DNA from: Phymorhynchus buccinoides
Lineage: Eukaryota > Mollusca > Gastropoda > Neogastropoda > Raphitomidae
Assembly (NCBI GenBank): GCA_017654935.2
Contig: CM065690.1
Coordinates: forward strand, 24,037,251-24,101,250
Length of the DNA stretch: 64,000 nucleotides
Direction: 5' to 3'
In this document: piece by piece, positions 35,437-48,067 of the stretch
Position numbering within the stretch: the stretch's first letter is position 1
Layout: each line of letters opens with the position of its first letter
Program-made: the position numbers and the translations under genes
Notes under the pieces: model-generated
Database searches by the model: none
Told to the model about the DNA's origin: nothing
The model's input: the letters and a program-made list of their open reading frames with translations, nothing else

Positions 35437-35707
35437 GCATGGGTGCAACTACACAAAATGAAAAAACCCTGAAAGGCCTGGGTCTAGGGGGTAATATCCC
35501 CCTGCAGCTGAAAAAAAAATTGATTTCTGAAGGTATTTTAATTTGCTTTTTTCCACAATTTATACAAATGCTTATTTCAAAGTGTTTGAAAAATACAGTA
35601 GACACACAAAGATCTTGTTTGACAAATTAAAAAAAAAGGAACTTCCTTTTCTGGTAAAATTAAAAAACAGGAAATCCTTGTATACCGGGAAAAGCTGCGC
35701 CCATGCA
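35437..35707 (-). mobile_element. MITE family D, copy 3
   Basis: Reverse orientation: ATGGGTGCAACTACACAAAA at the left, with AAAAAGGAACTTCCTTTTCT and GCGCCCATGCA at the right. Confidence 0.7.
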
Positions 35708-35959
35708 GTCGACTTGTTTTTTCTAGTTTGCTGCAGCTAAAGTATTAAAACAATTGAATTTACATTGACAGTCACAACAAGCTTGTGTTTTAGTTTTTAT
35801 GGATCTGGTGGTGTGTAGGAAGGTATTCAGATAAGTTTTAGTTTTGAGCTATAAAGCCATCTATGCTGTGGTGATATTTGTTTGCATAGTTTTCTTTCTG
35901 AAAATTTGTCTTCCTAATTTGAAGTTTTGTCTTCCTAATTTTTAATGCCAGAAGATATA

Positions 35960-36523
35960 CAGACAAACCCCTATTTTACGACCCTCTGTTAAGTGACCAC
36001 CTCTCATTTGAGACTGGATTTGTTGGCACGGATGCATTTTACTATGTAAACGACCTCTCTTAAACGACTTCCTCTAAAACGCGACTTACGACCGCCATTT
36101 TGTTGGTTTTTACGACCGTTGTTGTCGTCTGCATAGACTTCGAGCAAAGGGAAACAACCACGTTCAAGGGCCTGAAAGCGGAGTCGCTTCCCTTGTTGTA
36201 GAAAAGATGGCGGAAAGCGTAGGAAAAGCACGAAAACCACTGACTTTGAAAAAGAAAACCACTGACTTTGGACGAGAGTGGAAGTGATTAACAGAAGTCG
36301 GCGAAGTGAAACTGTAATACATCGATTGCACAATCCTATGGAGTTGGAAAGACCCTAATCCAGTTTTAATATGTCATTGTATGTGTGCATGAAGAAGAGA
36401 GTATGAACTGTGCTGAACTTTTTCTTTCTACGGCTGCCAGTGAAAACCTCCGTCATACGACCCCTCCAATTTACGACCGATTTTTCCGGACATTTTGGAA
36501 GTCTTAAAATAGAGGTTTATCTG
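35960..36523 (+). mobile_element. Tigger-like MITE, 564 bp, with TA duplication
   Basis: CAGACAAACCCCTATTTTAC at the left and TAAAATAGAGGTTTATCTG at the right, flanked by TA (35958-35959, 36524-36525). Internal ACGACC repeats at both ends. No transposase frame. Confidence 0.8.
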
Positions 36524-36525
36524 TA

Positions 36526-38822
36526 TAATTCTTAGATAAAATGTCCAAAAGTACAGACTTTTTCATTCCTTTTGTGATTACTACCTTTTGGCTTTTACCC
36601 AAGAAGAATGATAGCACTTTCTGGAAAATAACCCTTCAACGTAAATCACTATCATATTACAAATTTCTTTCACACAGACAGACACTTTGACAAAGAAAAC
36701 AATCAATCCAAGGGGATTAGAATATGAGCTTCTTTACTATTAACAAATAGACAAGAGATAAGAGAAATGCAAGACGAAAAAGCTCAAAGTAACATCAATT
36801 TCCTGTTAATTTAAAGAAGCCACGAAAACAAAGAGCAAGGCAAAGATACACAGCTGCCATCTACATTTCAGAGATAAAACATCGCCATGGGAAGCCTTGC
36901 GATGCCATCATACACCAATCAATTCCATCCCTTTGCATTTGACTAATGTCTGTTTATTCCAATGGTGCCCATGCTTTGTTATTAAGAATACTTCAAAGAA
37001 ACTTGATCTAGTTATTTATTCTACACTTTTTTTTCTCTGTTGCATAGTTAAGTTGCATATCCAGTGGAAAGCGCGAGTACATGGTAGGAAATAAGCCTAG
37101 TTGAAAGCATTGTTGAGTGTAGCAATGATTTGTAATGAAGGCACAACTTTTCCAAAGTCAGGAAAGACGACCTATGCTTTGACAATGTAATCGCGTGTAG
37201 GTACATCAATTTACAAATCCATGTCTTGTGAGGTTGATGATTCTTTGATTCCTTAAAATTATAAGTAGATTAGATTTTGACTAATTTGAATGACTGGATA
37301 TTATTCAAACACAAAGGGATGTTATTAATAGGTGTACATCGGCATCGCGATGTTTCCTTACAGGAATCTTACAAATGTTTATTTCACTTTCGTAGTTTTG
37401 AGAAGTAAGAAGAAAAAATAAAAGAGGAAAATTGACATTGTCAAATAGTAGTACAGTAATACACACCAAGAGTCAAACAATTTTACTAAAGTATGTAAGC
37501 AACGATTTAGGATTCACACACATTTCTTGTGCAAACCTATTCTAGGGATGCTTATGTCTGTGGCAATTATCCGACTGTGATAATAATATACACAAAAAAC
37601 ACATCAAAATGGAAGACCTGAGTTACAGATCATATGAATAAAATTAGCATTTCTTTCAGCAATAAATCAAACAGGTGTTTTTTTTATCAAATTGTTTCAG
37701 CTGCTTAAATGCAATACAAACTGTATTTAAAGAAATGAATATTTACAGCCAAATATCTGAAGCTAACACAATGGAAAACATTCCAATAGACCATCACCCA
37801 AACCAGACCCATCAAATTGCTATAAACTAAAAAATTGCTGATCTACTGAACCAACACCAATAAACATCACAGGTTGACAATCAGAATAGCTTGCATCAAA
37901 ATGTGAACATCACAGTGAATATTGCCATTTTCATCAACAATTTGTTTCTAGCACAGTATGGGTACATATAAATTATGAGAGAAGAAAACAATTCACTTTA
38001 ATTTTAACAATAACAGGCAACAAAATGATAAATTGTTGGAAAATGAAAACCTGCTTCAATGTAAGTAAAACATTGGCAAGAACATATTCCAAGCAATAAT
38101 GACAAGATCTGCAAGTATTTGTAAACTTTTACTTGAATAAAAATGGATACACATAGGTGTGAAAGGGAAATACCCCACTCTCCCTTCAAAAATAAAGGAA
38201 TGTTGTAGTATGATTTTGCGTTTTCTTAGCAATTCAATTTTGGTGAAATGTTTTTATTCACTGCAATTGCGAAATGTATTACAAAAATTATGTCAATTTT
38301 CAGTTTAAGCATCTTTTCTGTTTTCTGTATGCAAATAACACAAAAAGTGATTGCGAAAACAGTATGTTAAACAGTATACTTTAGCAAGCAGAAAACAGCA
38401 CACACACACACATGCACGATGTATGCATGCACATACACATATACACAAAAATTGCAGCCTGTAAGAAAAAATAACAACCAGAATCGTATATACTCAAGAC
38501 ACAAGCTGTTAATGTACTAAACAGAAAGAAAATATAGCCAAGAAGCTACCTGTACACATAACCAAACACCAAAGGCATTCACAAAAGAAATGGATTGAAA
38601 AAAGAATGCATTGCTGCAAAGTTTATAGTATGAAGTTTAGGCAAATTCACAGCATGTCTTTGCGTTAATAAATAGTTGCAAGATGAAAACAGACTTGCAA
38701 AATACAAAAAAACATGTATGTCGTGACTATTGGCAGAACTGGTGTCTGCGACGTATTGCACCAGATCCAGATAAAAATCCCAAGATGACAAAAATACAAA
38801 CTGCATTCTCACCCAAAATAAG
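36526..38822 (+). other. Repeat-poor AT-rich stretch, no gene seen
   Basis: No MITE, SINE or exon recognised over 2.3 kb apart from a short CA run at 38400-38445. It may belong to a long 3'UTR of the minus-strand gene at 45.6 kb or be plain intergenic DNA. Confidence 0.4.
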
Positions 38823-39260
38823 TACCGTAATTTACGGCCCATTAGGCGCAACTTTTTTACTGAACTTTTACCCCTGCGCCCAATCCGGCGCATGCGCCCT
38901 TTCTATACTCTAAACAGAAAAAAGTAAGGGGGTTGAGAGTTGAAATGAACAACTCACTATGCTCTGGTAGCTTCCACAACAAACCGACAACAGTTCACTT
39001 TCGCTTCACGATCGTATCTCTTCCATGATCACAATCGGACACAGTTTTTCACACCCCGTTTCTTGTTTGTGAAGATTTCCATTGTATTTTTGTTTGTTAG
39101 GCTTCCACTTTCGTCACTGGCCCTGTAATGATGTTACTTTCACTGATCGTTTCGTTCTTCCTTTTTTTGGTTTCTTTGCGCCTTATTTTTTTTCAAATTA
39201 CGATTTATTTTAAAAAGCAGGGTATGCGCTGTGTCACCTTATGGGCCGTAAATTACAGTA
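38823..39260 (+). mobile_element. MITE family C relative (ACCGTAATTTACGGCCCA)
   Basis: TACCGTAATTTACGGCCCAT then TAGGCGCA at the left and CTTATGGGCCGTAAATTACA then GTA at the right are inverted ends about 440 bp apart. Confidence 0.7.
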
Positions 39261-39270
39261 GATCTTGTTT

Positions 39271-39499
39271 GTTAAAGATCCATCAGATCACGTGTCAAAT
39301 TTACGTGTTTTCCCTCTTATAACTGGAAATAAATCTTGTTTTGACCAAGTCTGACTCCCATATAAATGGCCCCAAATTCAAACTGACACATCAGTTTAAA
39401 GAGCAGCCTCAATTTGAATATGGGGAAATGTGTATGTGGGTCACAGCAACCCAGAAAAAAACAAGGGACTTAATCGTGTCGCGTTACTGGGTCTTTAAG
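39271..39499 (-). mobile_element. MITE family E, copy 2
   Basis: Reverse copy: TTAAAGATCCATCAGATCAC at the left and GTTACTGGGTCTTTAA at the right, with CCTCAATTTGA and GGGTCACAGCAACCC inside. Confidence 0.75.
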
Positions 39500-40439
39500 G
39501 CAGATTTATAATTGTTAACTTTTTGGTTGTTTATTTGTTTCTTGTTTATTTCTTTTGATTTTATTTGTAAGCTGCTATCACAATCGCCAAACCAGAAAGA
39601 TATTACACAAGGAAAAAAAATCCCTGCAGCAATCACAGTGGGAATACCATTATATGGTAAGACAAAATTGAAAGGACTGAAATTTTATTTTGAGGTAGCC
39701 AATATTTTGAAATTAAACAAAACGTTTTGCTATAATAATGATTAAATTGGGACCTAAACATCATTCTGAATTATCCAATTTCTTGTGGTACTGTAAACTG
39801 TTTCTAAAATAACTGGTTTCCACTCTATCTTTATAGTGAAAAAGTCTTGATCTGATGCACTTGGCTTTTAAAGCATCACATTTTGCAAGTTACTGACATA
39901 AACCTCAAGTAGCAATACTCATTCATCGAAGAGAGGGGAACATCTTCTAAATAAAAATTAATGATATTCAGGAGCGCTAATTTTCCAGAACACGCCGGAA
40001 ATTCGGTTTTGGGGGTGCCGAAACTTATGGCTTCCAGTTTTTGGAGTGCTAAAAGCAGTGGCTTCCATTTTTGGGAGTGCTAAAAGTAATGGCTTCCGGT
40101 TTTTGGAGTGCCCAAACTTTGTGACTTCATGTTTTAAAAGCGGTAAAAATATTGCCATGGAAAACAGGAAAACGTCGGTGAAAGTTTCATAAGCAATGAC
40201 GTAAGTTTGTGCGAACTAACATTGACGTCAGTGACGATGATGTAAAAAATCCCCCTCCCAACAAAAGTTTAGGTGATTGTGAATATTTCTGGTTCGAGGT
40301 TTTGATGTCCCTCCCCCCCCTCAACAACTTTTTAGGAAGTTTCAGGCATTCAGTTTTCACGATCTTTCATTTAAGGTTTTTGGATTTTCAGGGATAGTAG
40401 TTTCAGGTTCTTGGACCCCCTCCCACTAACACCCCTAGA

Positions 40440-43400
40440 TATTGCTTGCAGAGTAAACAGGAAAACTGCACATGTTAGAACAAATTTCAAAATATGTAAT
40501 AAAGAAATAAAAATATTCCATTTCATGATTAAGATGTCAGTATAAACCATGTCTCAGTTCTCATGCCAATCAAAGCAACTGCAGAACAATATCAACGCAA
40601 TCTAAACCAACAATATCAACACAATTTAAACCAAGTGCCCAGATATGTACAAAATAACAATAATTATGAACAGAAAACTTGTGTAACCATACCACCAAAG
40701 CACAATTCTTTGCCTATTACCATGATAATAATACAATAATATATGAATTTGCATAATAAATGAAATGAAAACCAACAAACATGAGCATTCATATAACCAA
40801 GTATACATGCCGGCCCCCATTAACACAATACTGTAGAACAAAAAGATTTTCAAATATACATATTAAGACATTCACCTCTGCTCTGACAGTGAAGAAAACC
40901 TACATGTATTATGAATAGATCTGTAAATAAAGTTTCGATTGTGATTGCACATTATTTTTAAAAAAATTAAAAAATGATGAGCCCACTTCGACTTATGGTC
41001 TTTATTTGTTAAACAGTACAAGGTGGGTTTTTTCAATAACAGTTCTAGAACAATGTCTAATGCACCATCTTTGCACATCAAGTGTTTAATACCAGAACTA
41101 GGACAACGGGCAAATAACAGGCAGTATGCCACAAATTCTACTAAAGACAATTTATTAGCTCTCTTTGATTAAATAACATGAGCATGTATACTATAATATG
41201 CTCATTTAATGTGGAAAATTGCAAAATGGACAGACCGAGATAGGTAAAAGACGAGAAAAAAGTGCAAACCTCCATTCACATCAAATATTTATGTGTGGTT
41301 TTGGAGCGAGTTTTAAAGGAAAAAAAGAAAGCAAACAGTTAATAAATGTGATTGAATGTTACATAAAAATTGAAGGAAAAAGAGAAAGCAAACAGTAAAT
41401 AAATGTGATTGAATGTTACATAAAAATTGATTTCTTAAACTTTTTTTGTTCAAAAATTATCACAGAAAATAAACATTCCATTAGTGATCTTAAAACTGTC
41501 AACATAATACATTCCCTGTTTTCGGCACAAACCTACGATCGGCAGTAAATTGGACAATATATCTTTAAGTTAAAGGCCCTCTTTGTCTATCCCCTAGGAG
41601 AAACACCATAGAAACCATTAGGGATTGCCATTTTTATAACACAAATTGACCATCAAATGAACATTGCTCTTAGAAAGGCATAAGTTAAAAAGCAGCTGAC
41701 CAATTTAAAGATTGGAGGTCAGTTCAAGGTCTTTTACAACTGAACACAATTCCATCCAAACAAAACAAATATCTTGCCAGCTTCTAGTATCAATCTGGAA
41801 AGGGCCACACTCACTCATTTAGACATTAGGAGGGAACGGATCTTGTACATTATGGCTGGAGTGCATAACTTCCACAAAAGCTGAAGTGACTTGACAACAT
41901 ATCTAAAAAGAAAAAGTGAAAAATGATGTAACCAAACTTAGGTTCATTCCCAGATAAAATTGCAGTAACCTTTCCAACTGTTTGATTTAAAATATGAGCT
42001 TTCCAGGGAATATTATAATTATGGTCGTTTGTTTTAATATTTCATTTCCATGACCATGGTCAGAAAACATTATGTGCCATTAAAACAAAAGTACCAAGAA
42101 TTTACAGTACTTTTCAATCTAAATTTTAAACATTCATGTCATCATATACCCAAGTAAATATTGAGAAGTATTACCAAACAAATTATGATCTTCAAATCTA
42201 TCTAGACAGAAACATTCAGACACAAATTTGATAAAGAAAATGCTAGTATTGTTCATTCTGTATAAACAATAAATAAAAAAAGAAGTGATAATCAAGACAT
42301 CTGTATTAACGATGTTTATGCTATATCATCCTCTCCACACTGCCTGTTGTGTCTTTATAGAAATATTTCCAAACTACTGGCTTGAATAATTGTTTCTGTT
42401 CCAAACAAAACAGCAGAATAAAAGCAAAAAAGAACATCTCTTAATAGCACCACTCTACTAACTTTTGCATAATCAACAAAAAAGCTGAACTGACTTACAT
42501 TGTATCTTGGTTTGAAGTTTAAGCACCCAGACATTTTACAATAAAACAAGCATCAAGTTGATTAGAACAGACGATTTTTGGAGAAAAAAACTAGGGGAGA
42601 GCACTTCATGAAAATTAGAGTTAATTACCTCGACTAACTCGGTCAAAACCATAGCAACAATGGTGGCATGGCATCGAAGCTTGAAACTGCAGGATGCGAG
42701 TCAGCGACTTGCAAACCTTTTTTAGAAAAATGAGGGGCGGCCAGTATCCACAAACCGATAGAACTTGCAGGTTTGCGATGTGAGGTAAAAATATAAACTA
42801 CATCAAATTTAGAATGACGCACGGTGTTCTAAGTGATGTAAGTCTACTCAAACACACGAGGCGAGAGCTGGGGATCTACCTGATGGTATAGTTCCCTTGT
42901 TTGAACGATTGAATTAGGCAAGATCACTCCCACACACCATGAAATTACTCCCCTTAATTATTTCCGAACAATTCCTATTAACCTTATATGTTTACCCCTG
43001 GTGCATTTTTATCAATATATTTCTTTGTTATTTCAAAAACACACCATTGTTCAACTACCATATTTTTAAAGGAGAATCAACATGCACTAGTATCTGAGAT
43101 ATAGTATCGGCGTACACAAGTCCTTTGTCGCCTAGTGACTACAGCGTTACCAGTGAACATTACTCCTGTTGGTACATGATTTAAATTTTACAATCACAGT
43201 TTCATGGCACTAAACATTATTCTTGTTTTACAACACTGACTGAACTTACTCATCACAATTTCAAAATAATTTTTCAAATCACAGTTATAACATCAATAAA
43301 CTTTCAACAAAAAAAGAAAAAGATCACAACTATACCATTTTAACGATATTCTCTATTTATGAACGTCATATAGCACAACATTGCAAAAAGCTGTGAAGTT

Positions 43401-43811
43401 TTGACATTTCTGAAGAAACAATTTTCTATCAGTGTGCAGACCTGTTTCTTTACATGGTGCAGAATGAAAGTAGACTTAATTAATATTGGGTGTTCAATAG
43501 GTCAAGATATTGTAAAAGTGCTTTATTAAAATCAATCAAATCATCAGACTCATCTTTAGATACAGATCATAATTATTATGTGTCGCTTAACATGTGTTAC
43601 AAAGGCCACTACACGCATGAAGCAGTTTCTGTGTATAGTACTCGCGTCTCTGGTTGAAAACCCCAGAGTATGGCACAAACATGTACAACTACAAGCTTGG
43701 AAAAGACAAACAAAATCAGATCTAAGTATTGATATACAACAGTTCTAGGCACTGAGAAAAAAAGTCACTTCAGACTATATTAAGATACAAATTTTTGTTA
43801 CAGATTTAATG
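40440..43811 (+). other. Repeat-poor AT-rich stretch, no gene seen
   Basis: 3.4 kb with no confident repeat or exon. A 66-bp block (GAAAGCAAACAGT ... TACATAAAAATTGA) is duplicated at 41326-41430. AATAAA and TTTATT motifs are common, so poly(A) sites on either strand cannot be chosen. Confidence 0.4.
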
Positions 43812-43989
43812 TACCGTATTTTACGGACTATCAAGGCGATACTTTTTTTTCCTAGACTGAGACCCCTGCACCTTATAATGTGACTGATAATATAGTAAGA
43901 AACTATAATAACAAAATCTGAATTGTGTGTAAACTTTTGTGGGTGCGCCTTATAATCAGGTAGTATAATGTAGTCCGTAAAATATGGTA
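43812..43989 (+). mobile_element. MITE family C, intact copy
   Basis: TACCGTATTTTACGGACTAT at the left and TAGTCCGTAAAATATGGTA at the right, with CCTTATAATGTGACTGATAA and TGCGCCTTATAATCAGGT inside. Confidence 0.8.
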
Positions 43990-44021
43990 GTCAGCTCTGC
44001 CAGATCCGACTAAAATGTTCA

Positions 44022-44182
44022 TTAACCTCTTCGCTGCCGACGACGTATATATACGTCCTCTATAGCACTTCAGTACTTGCCACCGACGTATATATATATA
44101 CGTCGCCGCTAAGTAACGATGTTGCAGCATTAAAAAATCATGTGGCGCACGAGCAAGTAGTAGGCGGCAGCGAAGGGGTTAA
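44022..44182 (+). mobile_element. TTAA-ended MITE family T3, copy 2
   Basis: TTAACCTCTTCGCTGCCGAC to GGCGGCAGCGAAGGGGTTAA, with the palindromes GACGTATATATACGTC and its extended form; exact TTAA ends. Confidence 0.8.
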
Positions 44183-44360
44183 CTCATTCCTTTTCGGCTT
44201 TTGTATAAATTATCATGATTATTTACCTGATAGCAGGTGATACATCTATATGAAATATACACATCTACAGATGATAAAACAGCCATTAATAGTCCTGGTA
44301 TGGTTTCCAACTTGCATCTAAAGGCCTTGTTATCTTAGCTGAAGCACTCATGAGTACGTA

Positions 44361-44731
44361 GAGTGGCACAGAGGTAACGTGTTCGCCTTGTGTCAAGTAA
44401 ACCCAAGTTTGAACCTGGGTACAATGGATTTTCCCTCTCATTTTGCACAAGGCTGTACCGTCTGAATGTGGAGTCTATCAGATGAGACGATAAACCGAGG
44501 TCCCGTGTGCCCATGCACTCAGCACGCGTTAATCCCAGTGGCAATGAAAAAGTTGTCATTTGGTCAAAATTTACCCAACCCCCCTCCCCTTTCTTTCCTC
44601 ATCAGTCACACAAAAATCGCATGCCCCCCAAAAAAAAGGGGTGGCGCGCCTCTGGCTGTGACACGCTCTCCAGGTCGGAGCAACCCGAATTTCACAGAGA
44701 CGCCTCTATGACTATAAAGTACCTAATATGA
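44361..44731 (+). mobile_element. tRNA-derived SINE, copy 2
   Basis: GAGTGGCACAGAGGTAACGT (A box) and CAAGTTTGAACCTGGG (B box, one change) lead a body matching the 20.3-kb copy in reverse, ending ATGACTATAAAGTACCTAAT. An A-rich run at 44630-44638 replaces the poly(G) of copy 1. Confidence 0.85.
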
Positions 44732-45569
44732 GTAAGCTGTTTGTTTGCTTGCATGTTCACTTGCCTCACATTCTTGTGGCTGGGAATGATATTGAAACCC
44801 TAAAGTAACATGATTACTGCATTTACTGCGGACCCACAACCAGTGTCTGCCTTAGTCAATATGCACCAAATGTACAACAGCCAAATAATGTCAGATCTAC
44901 AGTGTGGTTTTCTGACTGATCGTATCTGCCATCAAGGTATAAGCCGAGTCAAAAGTTGGACAAGCACCCCTTTTTCAACTCAGGTTTCTTTTTCTTCAAT
45001 TCAATCATTTTCTTGCCCTCACTTGCCACACTATGATGAAAGAGTCAAAAAACGAGCAAAGGTGCAAAGACTCGAGCAACTTCCATAACAGCTTTGATTA
45101 TAATTTATGGTAAGCTTATAATTTTCTGCATTGTGAACATTTTGTTATCACAGTAAATACAGTTAAGCCTTCTTTTATTCAATTTTATTATGTAAAACCA
45201 TCTTCGCTTTTTCAATTAACAAAAATTGCTAGTGATTCTTATTGAAATTAGTATGCTTAGCTTGTACCCACCTGCTGCACAAAGTATCAAAGTATAACAT
45301 AACAATGCAAAAAATCCACTGACAGAATCTAGTAGCTTTATGGTAGTTTAAAGTCAACTATTTTCAGTTTGAAAAGAAACTTTTTTTTTAAATGTTTATC
45401 AGCCAAGTCAATTTTATATTTTTCTTTTCTATTCCTGTAAGTTGTGTATATAATCTTCAAAAATTGCATTTTCAATTGAACATTCATATAAAAAAGATAT
45501 AGCTGGAATGATCAAAAAAAGATTTTCACCAAGTCTAAACGTCAAATCCACCAACATTTTACAGTCCCT
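44732..45569 (-). other. Probable 3'UTR side of the two-TM gene, no other gene seen
   Basis: AT-rich sequence immediately downstream (minus strand) of the stop at 45570. No coding exon recognised. Confidence 0.4.
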
Positions 45570-46031
45570 TTAACTGGCAGCCACTGGGATGATGATGAAG
45601 AACAGAAGAACACCCAGGCCCACACTGGCGTAAATCAAGCGCGTGGCCAGGCGCAGGTCTTTCTGAGCCATTCCCATCAGCCCCTTGGACTGGTGCATGC
45701 GCCCCCGGTGAGCAAACTTGACAGCGAAGATTCCCGTCAGCAGAAAGAGAACAACACTGACGTACGACGCAATCTGGATCTGCTTGTAGGACTGCCAGGG
45801 TCTGGGAATCACCTCGTACAGCGGCAGATGGCGCAGGCTGTTGTTAGATTCTGTCGTGTCAGCGTACGGATTCTCCGCATGTCCATCTAAGATGGGGTCA
45901 GAATAAAAACCGTTACGGCTGGTTTGATTTGCCGCGGGCGGTGCTTGGATGAGGGAGGAAACTGCGTCAGCATCGGCGTCACTGTGCAGGCGTTGGCGTT
46001 CTGGTTCTGGTGGCGGGGCGGTGGAGGCCAT
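45570..46031 (-). CDS. Small protein with two C-terminal membrane helices, dispanin/CD225-like layout
   Basis: 153 codons plus stop, one exon. Residues 1-80 are polar and proline-rich (PPPEPERQ, ENPYADTT, PLYEVIPRPW), with N-glycosylation-type NQT at 35. Helix 1 is about 88-107 (IASYVSVVLFLLTGIFAVKF), then a basic loop with an AQKDLRLATR stretch, then helix 2 about 131-151. This order, with a charged loop ending in A-R-A-like residues, recalls CD225/dispanin and SynDIG-type proteins, but the usual membrane-proximal cysteines are absent. An upstream in-frame ATG at 46142 was not used: it lies in LINE-derived sequence, and a good minus-strand acceptor (TTCACCACAG, 46065 side) sits between, pointing to a spliced 5'UTR. 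The coding status is likely; the family name is a guess. Confidence 0.55.
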   Translation of the reverse strand: MASTAPPPEPERQRLHSDADADAVSSLIQAPPAANQTSRNGFYSDPILDGHAENPYADTTESNNSLRHLPLYEVIPRPWQSYKQIQIASYVSVVLFLLTGIFAVKFAHRGRMHQSKGLMGMAQKDLRLATRLIYASVGLGVLLFFIIIPVAAS

Positions 46032-46132
46032 GCTGGGTGCGTTGTTTGCGTTGATTGTGGTTCTCTGTGGTGAAGTTTCATGCGCAAACAAAATAATAAC
46101 TGTGCATCTGAAAAACAGCAACAACAACCACA

Positions 46133-46341
46133 ACATCTTCAAAAATCATCTTGATGAATTTCCAAAATTTGATAGTATATTTAGAAGCTTTGATTAATTT
46201 ATTTCCATAGGAAAACATTTTTTTAACCGTACCTTGACCAAACAAAACAATACCTTTTACCTGCCAATGTTTAAAATGATGGGACTCCTAAAAAGCTTCA
46301 CGGCTTGTTTTGTCCCTACTTACTACTACTACTACTACTAC
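46133..46341 (+). mobile_element. LINE 3' end with (TAC)n tail, copy 2
   Basis: Reads NIFKNHLDEFPKFDSIFRSF then stop, matching frame 1 at the window start, and continues to GGGACTCCTAAAAAGCTT and a (TAC)n tail. It lies in what is probably the first intron or upstream flank of the two-TM gene. Confidence 0.75.
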
Positions 46342-46714
46342 AATGTTATTCTCTTTATATTTGTTTTTGCTATCCACCTCATGTTCTCGCCTTCCAATGT
46401 TCTTTTTTTTCATGAAAATAATCATAACCTAATCATAACCCTATCCCTTACTCGAGCAAGGCAGAATGTTGCTTCCCAATGAGCTGATTGCATTTGTGTT
46501 GACGGTCAGCGAGTAGCCAGGCGTGAATATAAAGGCGCGACTGAAAAAAACTTGTAAAACTATGGATCAGGTTGAGACTTCTTCTTTCATAGTATACTCT
46601 TTCAACTTTGTGAAGATTCTCCTTATTCTTATTCTTTCAAATATGTCACTACAATCCTATAGTCTGGCATAACTGCAACGGGGAGAGATTGCACAGAACC
46701 CTTGGCGAACGTTC

Positions 46715-47053
46715 TTTCTTTTTTCAGGCTCCTTCCACTTGGAATAAACTCCCTTTACCTCTATTATGCCAACTCCCTTTCTTCATTTAAGTCTCATCTC
46801 AAAACTACTCTCTTCAAATCATAGTCTGCTTCATTTCCTTTCAAAGTACTTTGTCCCTTCCATGCACGTGTGCGTGGGTGCGTTCGTGGGTGCGTGCGCG
46901 CATTTTTGTGTGTGCATTTAATATATTTATTGTGTGTGTGTGCGCGCGCGCGTGTGCTCGTGTTTAACATATTTTTCACGTGACGTTCACTTGTTTCTAT
47001 TGATGGCTTATTAATTTATTAAGCACTAGAAATGCCCATTATTATTATTTATT
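46715..47053 (+). pseudogene. L2-like LINE C-terminal remnant and 3'UTR
   Basis: TTTCAGGCTCCTTCCACTTG translates QAPSTWNKLPLPL and, after a frameshift, SFKSHLKTTLF, the L2 end also seen at 21.9 kb. A GT/CG-rich 3'UTR and ATTATTATT end follow. Confidence 0.65.
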
Positions 47054-47087
47054 GATGTTGGCTGACTGTTAGTTTTCTTTTGAAGGC

Positions 47088-47345
47088 CTCAACGGAGTTG
47101 GCTTGGACGGTGATGTTATTCAGATGGCTCCTCTCCGTTAGTGTTCTAACAAAGAAAGAGTTTTTGAACTGGTCGTTGTTTGAGGAGGGAACTTTTATTA
47201 CTTTGTTGTTGTTTCGCACTGAAGATCTGATTGGGTTCGACGAATAAGGAAGTCCGGATCTTATCAGTCTGCTCGATTAGTGATAAGTGATGAAGTGTTC
47301 AGGGGTAAGGCCGGTACTACCTCCCTCAACTACTTTGTAGATCCT
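47088..47345 (-). pseudogene. Non-LTR RT C-terminal remnant, second family
   Basis: The minus strand reads LPYSSNPIRSSVRNNNKVIK, then SFFVRTLTERSHLNNITVQA and SVEAFK, the R-x-R-N-K...FFVRT..W/HLN.....S-x-x-FK pattern of CR1-type ORF2 ends. It carries an in-frame stop upstream. Confidence 0.65.
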
Positions 47346-47402
47346 GATTTATCATATATCATTTTTGGCACTAAAGGCTTTTGAGCCTTTTGCCCTCTAG
47401 TT

Positions 47403-47533
47403 CAGTGATGTCCCAAGGCGGTCATAGGCCATTGTCCTATGTGATTTATTCAAGAGCCAGGACATTGTCCTATTGATTTATCTCGTCACAGGACAATTTG
47501 TCCTATCACTTTTCCATCCTCGGTGCATCACTG
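47403..47533 (+). mobile_element. MITE family B, copy 4 (6-bp TSD), short form
   Basis: 131 bp from CAGTGATGTCCCAAGG to CCTCGGTGCATCACTG, flanked by perfect CTAGTT hexamers (47397-47402, 47534-47539). Internally deleted relative to the 217-250 bp copies. Confidence 0.85.
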
Positions 47534-47596
47534 CTAGTTTGCTTTTGGGGGTCTTTAGTGTTGTATCAGCATTAACGATCGACTACTTAGGCAGTT

Positions 47597-47870
47597 GTGC
47601 TTTACTTGTCTAATTTGTTCATATTTACAGAATACACAATATTGTGGAAATATCGATCTAATGAGTTATTGAATGCATTTAGTGATGATGCATTTAATGC
47701 TTCTTCTTCTTCTTCCAGTCAATCGGCCAACTTCAATGGGTTGAAGACGACTGCCGATATAATGAAACAAAAAGAAAAACAGTTGAGTGCCCACAATCAA
47801 CACACTGATTCATTGGCACTAGTAATATTACCGGTCAAGATTCCAGGTTGGGCAAAAACCCTAAGCTAGT
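47597..47870 (+). other. Open frame of uncertain status
   Basis: Ninety codons open, including a Ser run from (TTC)n and QSANFNGLKTTADIMKQKEK. CTTCTTCCAG before CAATCGG could serve as an acceptor. No family recognised and no partner exon found; may be chance. Confidence 0.2.
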
Positions 47871-48067
47871 TTAGAGACCCAGCCAGTTAGGTCTCCCGGT
47901 GGGTCTTCGTTTGGAAGGTCATTCCATGTATTCTTCTTCTTCTCTTCAGGGCCCACTGTCAGTATGTTGACCATTCTGGCTCCTTTGGAGAGAGAAAAAA
48001 GACTGACGATTAGTAATACGGTTAGTGAAAGAGTTTGTGCTAGTTTAGTCAGTAAGTTTTATTTGGC

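Noticed and set aside
46032..46142. Longer N terminus for the two-TM protein
   Set aside because: The hydrophobic run comes from an AACAACA-rich stretch next to a LINE remnant, with a likely splice acceptor between it and the chosen ATG.
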